Below are positions 1 to 8,294 of a stretch of DNA of 31,224 bases, one piece after another. The stretch lies in the IMG/VR virus record IMGVR_UViG_3300021090_000080, positions 1 to 31,224 of that record; one strand, 5' to 3'. The stretch's first letter is position 1, and each line of letters begins with the position of its first letter. The notes below the pieces were generated by a model. It ran no database searches, was not told the origin of the DNA, and saw nothing but the letters and a program-made list of their open reading frames with translations. This stretch comes from a virus. A program made the translations under genes and the position numbers.

Positions 1-60
1 ATACAAATAGTCAAAAAACAGGGCTTCCCTTCTTCACTCATCTGAGATAGGTTCACACAC

Positions 61-1146
61 ATGCCTGGTGAAATCCGCAGTTTGGAAATCTTTGGTGTTG
101 GCACATGGGATGCTTCCACTGGCCGCGTCATTGTGACCGAGACAGATTTGGATGGCATCGTTGAGTCATTCTACGGGCTCCAAGGCAGCAACATTGTAAA
201 GCCGCACCTCAAGCTGGGCCATAGTGATGCTCAGAAATGGTTCGGCCAAAAAGATGGCATCCCCACCCTCGGCTGGATCAGCCGTATTTGGCGTAACGGC
301 AAAAAGCTGTTCGCAGATATTGTGGATGTGCCCGATATGCTGATGGATTTGATCCGCGCTGGTCGGTATCACAACGTCAGTTCAGAAGTGTATCTCAACG
401 CATCATTCGAGCATAACGGCAGGAAGTGGGGAAAAGTCCTTTCTGCCGTTGCGCTCTTGGGTGTTGAGATGCCCGCAGTCAAGGATTTGGCGGGTATTGC
501 CAATGCCTTGTTCACAGCAGAGCGCCAACCAACACTGCGAACGGAAGGTGCTGACCTTACAGTCATTGATCAGGAGAACGAAATGCCTGGCGATCCCAAG
601 CTGCCCCTGTTCAGTCAGGAGCAAATGGACGCCTTGATCAAGGCGGCTGTGGACAAAGCAGTCGTTGAGGTCGTGGCGAAGCAAGACAAGACCGTCCAAG
701 ACCTGACAGCAGAGCGGAACGCACTCACGGTGCGCGCTGAGTCTGCTGAGAAGGAAGTCAAGGCGGTCAAAGCAACTGCTGCCGTTGCCGAAGCCACAAT
801 GATTGTGGACCAGGCGATCAAAGACGGCAAGTTGCTTCCGAAGCACAAAGCGATGGCCATGGCGTTCATGTCCAACACCGGCGCCATCAAGTTTGGTGAA
901 GGTGAGAAGTCAACCGCTGTCCTGTTCAAAGAGTTGCTTGAGAGCCTTGGCTCCCAGGTAGCTCTGAAGGAAAAGGGCGACGGCAAGACTGCTCAGGGCA
1001 GTTATGCCACTGCGGCCGAGGAAGTGGATGCCAAAACCAAGGCAGCCATTAAGGACAACTCCAAGCTGTCGTATGGTGATGCCATGCAGCAGGTTTTGGC
1101 TGCTGATCCTGACCTCAAGGGCCGCTACGCCCTGTCCACCCAGTAA
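61..1146 (+). CDS. Mu GpI-like prohead protease fused to scaffold
   Basis: Predicted 361-residue capsid maturation protease with a C-terminal scaffold. The N-terminal half (about residues 1-160) has the look of the phage Mu GpI protease family: a VKPHLKLGHSD stretch near residue 46, then GWISRIW and a VSSEVYLN segment with a conserved-type serine pair. The second half (about 190-270) is rich in Ala, Glu and Lys and is probably coiled coil, as expected of a scaffold core that is digested during maturation. The position just before a decoration protein and the major capsid protein fits. An ATAGG ribosome site precedes the ATG. In-frame codon 175 is a second likely start (see the nested entry). 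Family assignment is by motif and context, not alignment. Bases 1-60 hold only the end of an upstream gene or leader: two frames run open from base 1 and stop at 43-45 and 48-50, and I cannot choose between them. Confidence 0.82.
   Translation: MPGEIRSLEIFGVGTWDASTGRVIVTETDLDGIVESFYGLQGSNIVKPHLKLGHSDAQKWFGQKDGIPTLGWISRIWRNGKKLFADIVDVPDMLMDLIRAGRYHNVSSEVYLNASFEHNGRKWGKVLSAVALLGVEMPAVKDLAGIANALFTAERQPTLRTEGADLTVIDQENEMPGDPKLPLFSQEQMDALIKAAVDKAVVEVVAKQDKTVQDLTAERNALTVRAESAEKEVKAVKATAAVAEATMIVDQAIKDGKLLPKHKAMAMAFMSNTGAIKFGEGEKSTAVLFKELLESLGSQVALKEKGDGKTAQGSYATAAEEVDAKTKAAIKDNSKLSYGDAMQQVLAADPDLKGRYALSTQ
583..1146 (+). CDS. Nested in-frame capsid scaffold protein (internal start)
   Basis: An internal ATG at codon 175 of the protease gene (protein beginning MPGDPKLPLF) is preceded by CAGGAG at 571-576 with a 6-nt spacer, a better ribosome site than that of the full-length gene. 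Starting here gives a 187-residue, Ala/Glu/Lys-rich protein that lacks the protease domain. Phage Mu (gpI/gpZ) and lambda (C/Nu3) both make a scaffold from an internal in-frame start in the protease gene, so this is a known strategy. That it is used here is inferred from the ribosome site and the domain boundary. Confidence 0.65.
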   Translation: MPGDPKLPLFSQEQMDALIKAAVDKAVVEVVAKQDKTVQDLTAERNALTVRAESAEKEVKAVKATAAVAEATMIVDQAIKDGKLLPKHKAMAMAFMSNTGAIKFGEGEKSTAVLFKELLESLGSQVALKEKGDGKTAQGSYATAAEEVDAKTKAAIKDNSKLSYGDAMQQVLAADPDLKGRYALSTQ

Positions 1147-1157
1147 GGAGGGCACAC

Positions 1158-1562
1158 ATGTCCTATCGTGGCGAATTTTGCGCCGTCACCAAAGAGGCCG
1201 TTGCCGATCTGCGCAGCCACAAGTACAAGGTGGTTGAGCTTGATTCAAACGGCAAAGTTGGTCTGTCGGCGCTCGACAAGGGCTATGGCATCCTCCAGAA
1301 TGTTCCCAATTCTGGTGAAGCTGCCGCTGTCGTCAATTGGGGCACCACACAGGCGATTGCTGCCGTGGCCGTCTCCATCGGCGACAAGCTCAAGGTCCAG
1401 TCCGGTGGCTGGCTCACGCCAGTTGCTTCGGGCGCTGCCCACACTGGGACCTTCATGCTGATGGGTCGCGCAATGACTTCTGCTGTTTCCGGGTCCATAT
1501 TCACTGTCGAACTGGAGCGCCAGTTGCTGGTGAACGTGTTGTCCGGCGCGGCCATCGCTTAA
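1158..1562 (+). CDS. Capsid decoration / cement protein
   Basis: A 134-residue small protein between the protease-scaffold and the major capsid protein, where head decoration proteins usually sit. It is rich in Gly, Ala, Val and Ser and has the short beta-strand pattern of trimeric capsid cement proteins: VVELDSNGKVGLS, then GDKLKVQSGGWLTPV, then GRAMTSAVSGS. This resembles the DUF2190 or Mu gp-type decoration families; the exact family is uncertain. A strong AAGGAGG site at 1144-1150 precedes the ATG, as expected for a protein needed in hundreds of copies. No signal peptide or membrane segment is visible. Confidence 0.72.
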   Translation: MSYRGEFCAVTKEAVADLRSHKYKVVELDSNGKVGLSALDKGYGILQNVPNSGEAAAVVNWGTTQAIAAVAVSIGDKLKVQSGGWLTPVASGAAHTGTFMLMGRAMTSAVSGSIFTVELERQLLVNVLSGAAIA

Positions 1563-1578
1563 CCAGGAGGTCACCACA

Positions 1579-2541
1579 ATGCCCGCTCCCTCCACTGGTC
1601 GCGAACTCCATATTGATGTGCCGCTTTCCAACACTGTTGTTGGGCGGCGCCCGTATGGCTTCGTGGCTGATGAACTGCTTCCTGTCACTCCGGTGGACAA
1701 GCAGTCCAACATCTACTACAAGTTCCGCCACCTTGAGTGGTATCGTCACGAAGCTGGCCTGACCCTTCGCGCCCCAATGACCGAGGCGAAGAAGGTGTTC
1801 ATGACTGTGTCTTCGGACGGCTACATGGCCAAGAACTATGCTCTTGGCACTGAATGGCCGGTCGAGGATGAGGTGAACGCCGACAGCGTTCTCCAGTGGG
1901 CGACGAATGCCGGCAACTTCGTCATGGACAAGATGATGCTGGACTATGAGGTCCGTGTCGCGAACCTTTGCGTGGCGTCTGCGAACGTGGCGACGATCTT
2001 CGTGGCAGCCTCCAGCTGGGTCGGCCCTGCGGTGCCGATCTTGACCAACATCCTGGACTGGCGCGAGAATTTTCGGCAGATCACTGGCCGCTATCCCAAT
2101 ACGGCCATCATCCCAGAGAAGCTCCACAGGCGCTTGGCGGTGAACGACCAAATCCGTGACATCCTGTTTGGTGATCGCGGCGGTGTCACCACCGACAACA
2201 AGCAACTGGCGGGCCTTTTCCGTGTCGGAAAGGTGATCACTCCGCTTTCCCAGGTCAACACGTCAGCTGAGGCTGATCCTCAGGGCGGCACCTTTGCCGA
2301 CATCTGGGCCGGCAACGGCAACTTCTGGTTCGCCTACATCGAGAACCTGTCGGGCATGATGACCGATACGTGGCTGAACGCCTTCCGGTGGACCAGCCCG
2401 CTGTTCGGCACTCCTATGGCCGTCCAACGGTATCCGTTCGATGCCAAGCGCAAGTGCTATGGCTTGGAGATCAACTACTACCAGGACGAAAAGGTGGTGT
2501 CGAACGATCTGGCCATTCGCGTCAGTTCGCTCGATCCGTAA
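1579..2541 (+). CDS. Major capsid protein
   Basis: A 320-residue protein, the usual size for an HK97-fold major capsid protein without a long delta domain. It follows the protease-scaffold and decoration genes and ends just before a strong terminator. Typical features are the N-terminal VVGRRPYGFVADELLPVTPV segment (shells often carry such a start before the N-arm), an acidic middle helix (WPVEDEVNADSVLQWATNAG) and a C-terminal region with WTSPLFGTPMAVQRYPF. An AGGAGG site lies at 1564-1569, 9 nt before the ATG. Assignment rests on size, order and general sequence character; I did not align it. No N-terminal cleavage site can be fixed from the sequence alone. Confidence 0.8.
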   Translation: MPAPSTGRELHIDVPLSNTVVGRRPYGFVADELLPVTPVDKQSNIYYKFRHLEWYRHEAGLTLRAPMTEAKKVFMTVSSDGYMAKNYALGTEWPVEDEVNADSVLQWATNAGNFVMDKMMLDYEVRVANLCVASANVATIFVAASSWVGPAVPILTNILDWRENFRQITGRYPNTAIIPEKLHRRLAVNDQIRDILFGDRGGVTTDNKQLAGLFRVGKVITPLSQVNTSAEADPQGGTFADIWAGNGNFWFAYIENLSGMMTDTWLNAFRWTSPLFGTPMAVQRYPFDAKRKCYGLEINYYQDEKVVSNDLAIRVSSLDP

Positions 2542-2550
2542 GCAGAATGA

Positions 2551-2581
2551 GCCACAGAGGGGGCATCCTCTGTGGCTTTTT
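2551..2581 (+). terminator. Intrinsic terminator after the capsid gene
   Basis: A perfect 10-bp stem, GCCACAGAGG (2551-2560) with CCTCTGTGGC (2567-2576), closes a 6-nt loop and runs straight into TTTTT (2577-2581). It lies 10 nt after the capsid stop codon. This is a canonical rho-independent terminator and probably caps the highly expressed capsid transcript, with partial readthrough into the connector and tail genes. Confidence 0.9.
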
Positions 2582-2598
2582 CGTACCCTGCGCAGGTA

Positions 2599-2634
2599 GG
2601 GCTGGGAATGACGATGCCCCGTCGTTCCCAGCCC
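2599..2634. other. Second long hairpin before the glycosyltransferase
   Basis: A 15-bp stem with one G-T wobble pairs GGGCTGGGAATGACG (2599-2613) with CGTCGTTCCCAGCCC (2620-2634) around a 6-nt loop. It is followed by ACTTCCTTT, not a clean T run. It sits 17 nt after the intrinsic terminator and about 10 nt before the ribosome site of the next gene. It may be a backup terminator, an RNA processing site or a 5' stabiliser for the downstream message. No promoter is evident between the two hairpins. Confidence 0.6.
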
Positions 2635-2654
2635 ACTTCCTTTAGGGGCATCTA

Positions 2655-5564
2655 ATGGAAATCGCCATCGTATCTCCGGGCTTGGCTTTTGGCCCGAACA
2701 CTCTCGACCACTTCTCGCTCGGCGGCAGCGAGACTGCTGCTCTGATGATAGCCAAAGAATTGCGGGCTTTGGGCCATTTGGTCACACTGTTCTGCAATCT
2801 CCCCGGTCCAGGGCGCCCTGACTTCATTCAATCTGGGTCCATTGGTCCTGATAAGGTGCGATACGTCCAAATTGAGGCGTATGGCCCATTTGCTGCAAAC
2901 ACCGAAGTTGACTTGCTGATCGTTAGTCGTGATCCGCGCCTGTTTGGTGTTCCGCATCAGGCAAGGAAAGCAGTGCTATGGTGCCATGATTTGGCAACCT
3001 ATCATCAGTACACGCCGATGCTTTTACAGCATGCCTTCAATTTTGATGAGATTTGGACAGTAAGCGAATACCACCGTCAGCAAATCCACAAAGTGATTGG
3101 CTACCCTTTGGCTAACATTCGCGCCACTCGCAATGGTATCAGCAGGTGGAACATTGACAAGGTATTCCCACGTCAAGACAAAACGCTGCTTTATGCCGCA
3201 CGCCCTGAGCGCGGTCTTGACAATTTGATCAAGCCAGGCGGCATTATGGATCGACTGCCTGATTTCAAGCTCAAAGTCTGCATGTACAACAATTACCCTG
3301 AGCACATGCGTGGCTATTATGAGTTCTTGTTCAATCGCATGAAGCAAATGCCGAACGTGGAAATGCTCGGTAGCTTGACTCAAAAGCAACTTCGTCAACT
3401 CATGTCGGAGACTTGGGCATATGTCTACCCTACTGGCTTTGAAGAAGTTAGCTGCATCCTTGCGCGCGAAGCTATTGAGCAGCACCTTCCTTTCATCTGC
3501 ACCCATCATGGCGCTTTACCTGAGACATTGGGGGGCGACGCAGTTTTTGTTGGGCCTCAATCTGATCGGACGTATGGCAGTTCAACCCAGCTTCCGATTG
3601 AGTTCGCAGCAAAGATACGTTGGCTCCATGAACATCCCTCGGAGTATGCCGAACTCCAGCGGCGCTTGAGCGAGCGCCAAGACCTTTATTGGGATGATGT
3701 GGCAAAGCAGATGGCTTCTTGGGCAGAGCCTCTACAGCCCTCTGCCTACAGCAAACTATTCTCGCTCATCGAGGATAGCGATGTTGTAGCAGCGAAAGCA
3801 TACGCCGACAGCCTACCGCCCAGGGAACTCACGAAAGGTGTGCGTACACTGATCGGACGCGTGGAGCAATGGTATCCTTACTTGTTCGGGCGCGAGACGT
3901 TCGCTGATTACTATGAGCGTTATTACAAGAACGAAGATGCCAAGGGGGCACGTGTCAAGCCGAATTTGGAGAACACTGATCGCTTCAAATCTATCGCAGA
4001 AGCAATTGCTCAGTTGCCGCCTGGATCAAAGGTGGTTGACTATGGGTGCGCTGAAGGCACAATCATCCTTGGATTGGCCAAGCATTTTCCTGACAAATTG
4101 TTTTTTGGGCACGACTTCGCCCAGAGCAATCTTGTTCTGGCTCAGAAATATGCTGATCAAGATGGTCTAAAGAATGTGTCATTCCACTTGGTGACTGGGC
4201 CCAAGGATATTGCTGGTAACGATTATGATGCAGCAGTCGTTTCTGAGGTTCTTGAGCATGTTGAGAAGCCTTGGAAATTGACAGAGGAAATCGAGAGCCA
4301 CATCAAGGAAGGGGGTAAAATCATCATCACAGTGCCATCCGGTCCTTGGGAAGCTATCGGGCTGTATGACATCAACCAATGGGGCTGGCGCGCTCACATT
4401 TGGCATATCAACAAGTGGATGATCCGCAAAATGTTTGCGGACAAAGAACACTGTCAAATGGCCAATATCACCATCGGTCATGGGGTGGATGGTCGCGCTC
4501 TTGGTCATCTTGTGTACATTTATCAAGTTGACCACAAGCCGATCTATGCCATTGATCCTTTGGAGAAGGCCAAGCAGCACCGTTGCCGGCAAACTGTTTC
4601 GACCGCAATCATCGCTATGAATTCTGAGGAAACCATCCTTCGCACTCTCAACAGCATTGGGCGATATACTCAGCAAATTCAGATTGCACTTGGTCCGTCC
4701 CAAGACAACACCCAATCTCTGATCAAGAATTGGGCCACTCAGCATCCATGGGTTGAGATGCGTGTTGTTCAAGTTCCCAAGATTGAACCGGGCAAGTTCG
4801 GGTTTGATGATGCCAGGAACACATCCGCGCAAGGTCTTGATGGTGACTGGATTTTCTGGATCGACACTGACGAGTATCTGTCGCCAGGTGCCTGGTATAG
4901 CTATCTGCGTAACAATGCCTTTGACAGCTATGCGATCCACCAGCACCACTTTACGGTCGATCCGCGTGGCACCCCAGCACAGCTTGATAAGCCTGCCCGA
5001 TTGTTCCGTAATAATGGATCGTTCACATTCTATGGGAAAGTCCATGAACATGCCGAAAAGGGCTTCAATGGAGGGCCAGGGTTTGGTATGATCATGCACA
5101 ATGTGGACATTGGCCACGTTGGATATGTGAATGATGCAGTTCGTCGTGATCGCTTTCAACGCAATTACCCATTCTTGGAGTGGGATCGCCAAGTGTACCC
5201 TGAGCGTAAGCTTGGGCTCTATCTTTGGTTGCGTGATACCATCCATAAGATGCGGTGGTCGCTCGAACAGAGGGACATGAATTTCGCTCGCCAGTTGGCT
5301 GAGGAAGCCGTACAATTCTACAAGAAAAATTCCCGTCTGTTTGAGAACATCGGGAGTGGATATCAGCAAGCTCTAGGATATGTCAGCGAGGCCATGACGA
5401 TCTTGGGGAGGGGCATCCCTTTTGAAGTCATGGTCAAAATGCCAGACACTGGCGGTGTGATGGCATATGCTGGCATTTTTGATGATCCTGATGAACTTGC
5501 CTATCCTCTCAAGCAGTTCATGCGCGACGAACTGAACAAAAGGACGAGTGGATACTGGCAATGA
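2655..5564 (+). CDS. Three-domain GT4 glycosyltransferase - SAM methyltransferase - GT2 glycosyltransferase
   Basis: A 969-residue enzyme with three recognisable domains. Residues 1-370 resemble a GT-B glycosyltransferase (GT4 type): a Gly-rich loop at LGGSE (22-26) and an E-x7-E motif (E264 and E272) for the nucleotide sugar. Residues about 440-620 are a class I SAM methyltransferase: motif I VVDYGCAEG (460-468), an acidic GHDF strand end and EVLEH (531-535). Residues about 645-850 are a GT-A/GT2 domain with STAIIAMNSEETI and a WIDTDE motif whose DTD (737-739) would bind metal and sugar nucleotide. The last ~120 residues are helical and unassigned. It follows the capsid terminator, has an AGGGG site 6 nt before the ATG, and its stop overlaps the next start (ATGA). 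The acceptor is unknown; a virion protein is likely from the position, but modified DNA or host glycans remain possible. Confidence 0.85.
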   Translation: MEIAIVSPGLAFGPNTLDHFSLGGSETAALMIAKELRALGHLVTLFCNLPGPGRPDFIQSGSIGPDKVRYVQIEAYGPFAANTEVDLLIVSRDPRLFGVPHQARKAVLWCHDLATYHQYTPMLLQHAFNFDEIWTVSEYHRQQIHKVIGYPLANIRATRNGISRWNIDKVFPRQDKTLLYAARPERGLDNLIKPGGIMDRLPDFKLKVCMYNNYPEHMRGYYEFLFNRMKQMPNVEMLGSLTQKQLRQLMSETWAYVYPTGFEEVSCILAREAIEQHLPFICTHHGALPETLGGDAVFVGPQSDRTYGSSTQLPIEFAAKIRWLHEHPSEYAELQRRLSERQDLYWDDVAKQMASWAEPLQPSAYSKLFSLIEDSDVVAAKAYADSLPPRELTKGVRTLIGRVEQWYPYLFGRETFADYYERYYKNEDAKGARVKPNLENTDRFKSIAEAIAQLPPGSKVVDYGCAEGTIILGLAKHFPDKLFFGHDFAQSNLVLAQKYADQDGLKNVSFHLVTGPKDIAGNDYDAAVVSEVLEHVEKPWKLTEEIESHIKEGGKIIITVPSGPWEAIGLYDINQWGWRAHIWHINKWMIRKMFADKEHCQMANITIGHGVDGRALGHLVYIYQVDHKPIYAIDPLEKAKQHRCRQTVSTAIIAMNSEETILRTLNSIGRYTQQIQIALGPSQDNTQSLIKNWATQHPWVEMRVVQVPKIEPGKFGFDDARNTSAQGLDGDWIFWIDTDEYLSPGAWYSYLRNNAFDSYAIHQHHFTVDPRGTPAQLDKPARLFRNNGSFTFYGKVHEHAEKGFNGGPGFGMIMHNVDIGHVGYVNDAVRRDRFQRNYPFLEWDRQVYPERKLGLYLWLRDTIHKMRWSLEQRDMNFARQLAEEAVQFYKKNSRLFENIGSGYQQALGYVSEAMTILGRGIPFEVMVKMPDTGGVMAYAGIFDDPDELAYPLKQFMRDELNKRTSGYWQ

Positions 5565-6046
5565 GCTACGCCACTTATGCCGATCTGTTGCCTCGCTACA
5601 AGCCGATCTACACAATGGTCGGCACTGAGACGCTCCAGGTCACAAGTTTAGAAGTGAACTCAGTGTTCATTTATGGTGCTGAAGGCATCATGGATGCTTA
5701 CCTGGGACGGCGTTACCAAACGCCTGTACCGGCAAGTCCACTGATCACCCACATTGCTTGTGATCTGGCTCTATTCAACATGCTTGTCGAAAAGCTGCCT
5801 CAAGTGCCCGACTATGTCAAAGACAGATATGATCGGTCGATGAAGATGTTGGAGCAGATCGCTGAGGGTGAAATGGTGATATCAAGCGCCTCTATTTTGA
5901 CCACAGGCGATCAGGAAGTGTGGTCATCTGGGCAAGGCTATCATGGTATCTTTTCGCCAGTCATCAACATGGAGGATCAGCGGGTGGATGAGGATCGCGC
6001 TGACTATGAGAAGGGCCAGCGCACCGATGATGCCACCACACCATAA
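5561..6046 (+). CDS. Gp36-like head-tail connector protein (DUF1320 type)
   Basis: A 161-residue protein beginning MSYATYADLLPRY, the typical opening of the Mu Gp36-like (DUF1320) family, followed by an EGIMDAYLGRRYQTP segment and a helix with YVKDRYDRSMKMLEQIAEGE. In this family the short N-terminal helices resemble head-completion adaptors that bind below the portal. The Ser/Asp-rich tail (residues 110-161) is probably flexible. The ATG overlaps the stop of the glycosyltransferase (ATGA), so translation is likely coupled. The next gene starts on the last base of this stop codon. Confidence 0.82.
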   Translation: MSYATYADLLPRYKPIYTMVGTETLQVTSLEVNSVFIYGAEGIMDAYLGRRYQTPVPASPLITHIACDLALFNMLVEKLPQVPDYVKDRYDRSMKMLEQIAEGEMVISSASILTTGDQEVWSSGQGYHGIFSPVINMEDQRVDEDRADYEKGQRTDDATTP

Positions 6047-6555
6047 TGGCAGCAATCCTCTATGATGACAAAGCGGTCAGGCGCCTTGTCCGTAAGTTCA
6101 AAGAAGAAATCAGCAACCCACGTCAAGTCTATGCTGATTTGGCGCGAACTGCACGAGACTATGTCCGCGAAACCATCACACTCCAAGGCCGCAATACGCC
6201 TTGGCCCGGTCTGAGTCAATGGACAAAATCTCGTACTGGCCGCCGCAAAGCACTGATCGCCATTCGTCCACTTATCAAGGCGAAGTGGAGCAATTCATCA
6301 GCTGAGGTGTACTTTGATGCGCCGAGTACTGAGTGGAATTTGGATCAGCATAATACTGGTTTCTCTGTCCGTGGGGTACAGCACAAAAGGATGGTTGTTC
6401 CCAGTAAGTCCGGTGGAATACTGGCTGTGTTTACAAAGCGGAAACCAGTTAAGGTTCCTCGCCGCCGTGTCTATCCAACACAACGCGAAATGGAAAGCAT
6501 GGTGTCTGTCACTCTAAAGGAATGGGCAGAAAGGTTGGATAGGCTCCGTGCTTGA
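6046..6555 (+). CDS. Phage virion morphogenesis protein (tail completion, Mu gpG-like)
   Basis: A 169-residue basic protein resembling the phage virion morphogenesis family (P2 gpS / Mu gpG type). Characteristic features are an N-terminal helical region, a WPGLSQWTKSRTGRRKALI segment (the W-x-x-L-x-x-x-T pattern before the 'K-x-L' strand), a middle strand and the NTGF piece that corresponds to the usual 'HQFG' turn, then a C-terminal helix. Such proteins join the tail to the head. Start TAATG overlaps the stop of the connector gene. It ends 8 nt inside the next gene. Confidence 0.8.
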   Translation: MAAILYDDKAVRRLVRKFKEEISNPRQVYADLARTARDYVRETITLQGRNTPWPGLSQWTKSRTGRRKALIAIRPLIKAKWSNSSAEVYFDAPSTEWNLDQHNTGFSVRGVQHKRMVVPSKSGGILAVFTKRKPVKVPRRRVYPTQREMESMVSVTLKEWAERLDRLRA

Positions 6556-7000
6556 TTTTTATGGCGTCCAAGAAGCGTTAAGGGATTTGCTCAAGGCAGA
6601 TGCCACTCTGGCTGCTTCTGTCAAGCAAGATTCATTCTTCATCGAAATGATGGATAGGGAGGATCGGCTTGACCACATGCCGATTATCAATGTCCGTTTG
6701 ACAGAAGGTGCGTCGGAAATTCGTTCAATTCCAAATGGATATTACGTCACAGCACGTTTTGACATCGACATCGTTTCATTCGACTTTACTCACTTCAATA
6801 AAGCAGCTAGAGTTCGTGATAATTTGCTCAACCGGGCGATGGCAGTTGTGAAAGGAAATGCCGACTTCCATGTTGATATTTCCACATCAACGGTCGGGCC
6901 AGATATCAAGTTTGGGGCAGGTACTCCAGACCAAGGCGGTGGGCATCTTGCCTTGGCCACTTTCTCTGTAACCATCGAAGCGGACATAAACGCTTCGTAA
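6548..7000 (+). CDS. Tail terminator-like protein
   Basis: A 150-residue protein starting at GTG (6548), overlapping the previous gene by 8 nt. It has the size and fold pattern of tail terminators and neck proteins (lambda gpU or Mu gp37 type): N-terminal helix FYGVQEALRDLLKAD, then strands with IINVRLTEGASEI, a strand-turn-strand YYVTARFDIDIVSFD, a helix AARVRDNLLNRAMAVV and a final strand ALATFSVTIEADI. Position between the tail completion protein and the tail tube supports the role. No ATG start fits the start of homologous length, so GTG is preferred. Assignment is by order and pattern. Confidence 0.68.
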   Translation: MLDFYGVQEALRDLLKADATLAASVKQDSFFIEMMDREDRLDHMPIINVRLTEGASEIRSIPNGYYVTARFDIDIVSFDFTHFNKAARVRDNLLNRAMAVVKGNADFHVDISTSTVGPDIKFGAGTPDQGGGHLALATFSVTIEADINAS

Positions 7001-7015
7001 CAGGAGGCACTACAA

Positions 7016-8071
7016 ATGGCTTCTGGTACTGGTGGCCAAGTTGCCCTGTACAAAGCTGGCTCACTCTACCATTCAGTGGGGTCTGCCAACATCTGGACTG
7101 ACTTCGTCAGCGAGAGCATCGAACACCAACTCCAAGAGTTGGAGGAAGCGAGCATCACCGGCAACAAGGATGCTCCGCCCTCTCATAAGGGCATTGACTC
7201 TGCTGCCGGCGACATCAATCTGGAGCCTAACCCTGATGCTTGGGGTCATTGGATGAGGGCCACCTTCGGCCAATCATCCGGCACCCTTCTCTGCAATGCA
7301 GGTTCCACGGGCGCCAACTCTAACGCATATGGCGCTGGTCAACCAGTGTTCATGCATCAGTTTGTTCCGATCCAGACCGCTGTGGATCAAAACAATTTCT
7401 TGCCTGTGTATACTACCATGGTGTACAAGGACACAGGCTCAGCCTTCTTCTACCAGGGAGGTCAGATACACGGGCACCAAATACAGGTGCAGGCTGGCCA
7501 GCTTGTCAAATCGGTTGCGACTGGCATGTGGCGCAAGGTGGAGCGTTTTGCTCGTATTGACGCCATCCGTGACATGACGGTTCCCAAGTCCAAGAAGTTT
7601 GTGTGGGATATGGCATCGGTTCAGGCTGGACCGGGCGTGTCCTCGCTCGCTGGGAACACGAACTTTGAGGCCATCAATATCAACTTGAACATCCCACTGG
7701 AAGGCGTTGTCCTGCTTGACGGCACCAAGAACTATGCCGAGTTCCAGGTCAATGAGTTCAGGCGCGCTCAGATCAATGGAACCATTTCATTCCGCTCACA
7801 AGCGGAGTATGATGCGTTCGTTGTTTATGAAAACCGTTTTCTGCGTCTAACTCTGCGGAACACCAACAGCTTGATGGTGATCGGAAATCCCGCGTCAGCC
7901 TTTTTCCCTACGTTGGAAATTGACATTCCGCAGTTCAAGTTCCTGTCTTGGAGCACCCCGATTGGTGGACCCAATCGTTTGATCACTTCGTTCACCGGCA
8001 AGGCTGAGCGTGACCCGACGAGCGCCTATATGATCGAGGCTCGCCTCACCAATATCACTTCACTCTACTAG
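7016..8071 (+). CDS. Major tail tube protein
   Basis: A 351-residue protein with an AGGAGG site (7001-7006) 9 nt before ATG. The N-terminal part (MASGTGGQVALYKAGSLYHS) and the GDINLEPNPDAWGHWMRATFG stretch correspond to the beta-sandwich of tail tube proteins, where a 'leave P x G l' loop precedes a helix ending in LF/ATFG. The remainder repeats a strand-rich pattern, including AEFQVNEFRRAQINGTISF and the final EARLTNITSLY. It sits between the tail terminator and the assembly chaperones, the usual place. The length is long enough for two tube-like domains in one chain, the second starting near residue 215, which would resemble a hexameric tail tube in place of twelve monomers; this is inferred. 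Confidence 0.8.
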   Translation: MASGTGGQVALYKAGSLYHSVGSANIWTDFVSESIEHQLQELEEASITGNKDAPPSHKGIDSAAGDINLEPNPDAWGHWMRATFGQSSGTLLCNAGSTGANSNAYGAGQPVFMHQFVPIQTAVDQNNFLPVYTTMVYKDTGSAFFYQGGQIHGHQIQVQAGQLVKSVATGMWRKVERFARIDAIRDMTVPKSKKFVWDMASVQAGPGVSSLAGNTNFEAININLNIPLEGVVLLDGTKNYAEFQVNEFRRAQINGTISFRSQAEYDAFVVYENRFLRLTLRNTNSLMVIGNPASAFFPTLEIDIPQFKFLSWSTPIGGPNRLITSFTGKAERDPTSAYMIEARLTNITSLY

Positions 8072-8079
8072 GATCGTTC

Positions 8080-8268
8080 ATGACCACCAAAGTCACTGTT
8101 GAAGTTTCTGCTGGCGCTGGGCATGATGTTGCAGTGCTCACCGAGGATCATATGTTCGGTGAGGAATACAAAGTCACTGGCTGCGACATCATTGGTCCTG
8201 GCACCAAACGTGACTACTACGCCACCAGTTCTCGGCGCATTCAAGTGAGAGAACTCCACAAGAAGTAG
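8080..8268 (+). CDS. Small hypothetical tail-region protein
   Basis: A 62-residue protein I do not recognise. It has a short strand-rich sequence (KVTVEVSAGAGHDVAVLTE) and ends with a basic RRIQVRELHKK. It has no membrane segment or signal peptide. It lies 8 nt after the tail tube gene, is translated in the same direction, and has an AGGA at 8070-8073. Its place between tail tube and chaperones suggests an accessory tail protein, but this is only context. Confidence 0.6.
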   Translation: MTTKVTVEVSAGAGHDVAVLTEDHMFGEEYKVTGCDIIGPGTKRDYYATSSRRIQVRELHKK

Positions 8269-8294
8269 CTTCACCCGGAACCTCAGAGGGCATT

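Noticed and set aside
1501-2205. 234-codon minus-strand frame over the decoration and capsid genes
   Set aside because: Antisense to a well-supported capsid gene, composition unlike a folded protein.
4179-5369. 396-codon open frame on the minus strand inside the glycosyltransferase gene
   Set aside because: It overlaps a frame with three recognisable domains, has no family features and no ribosome site; it is a codon-usage shadow.
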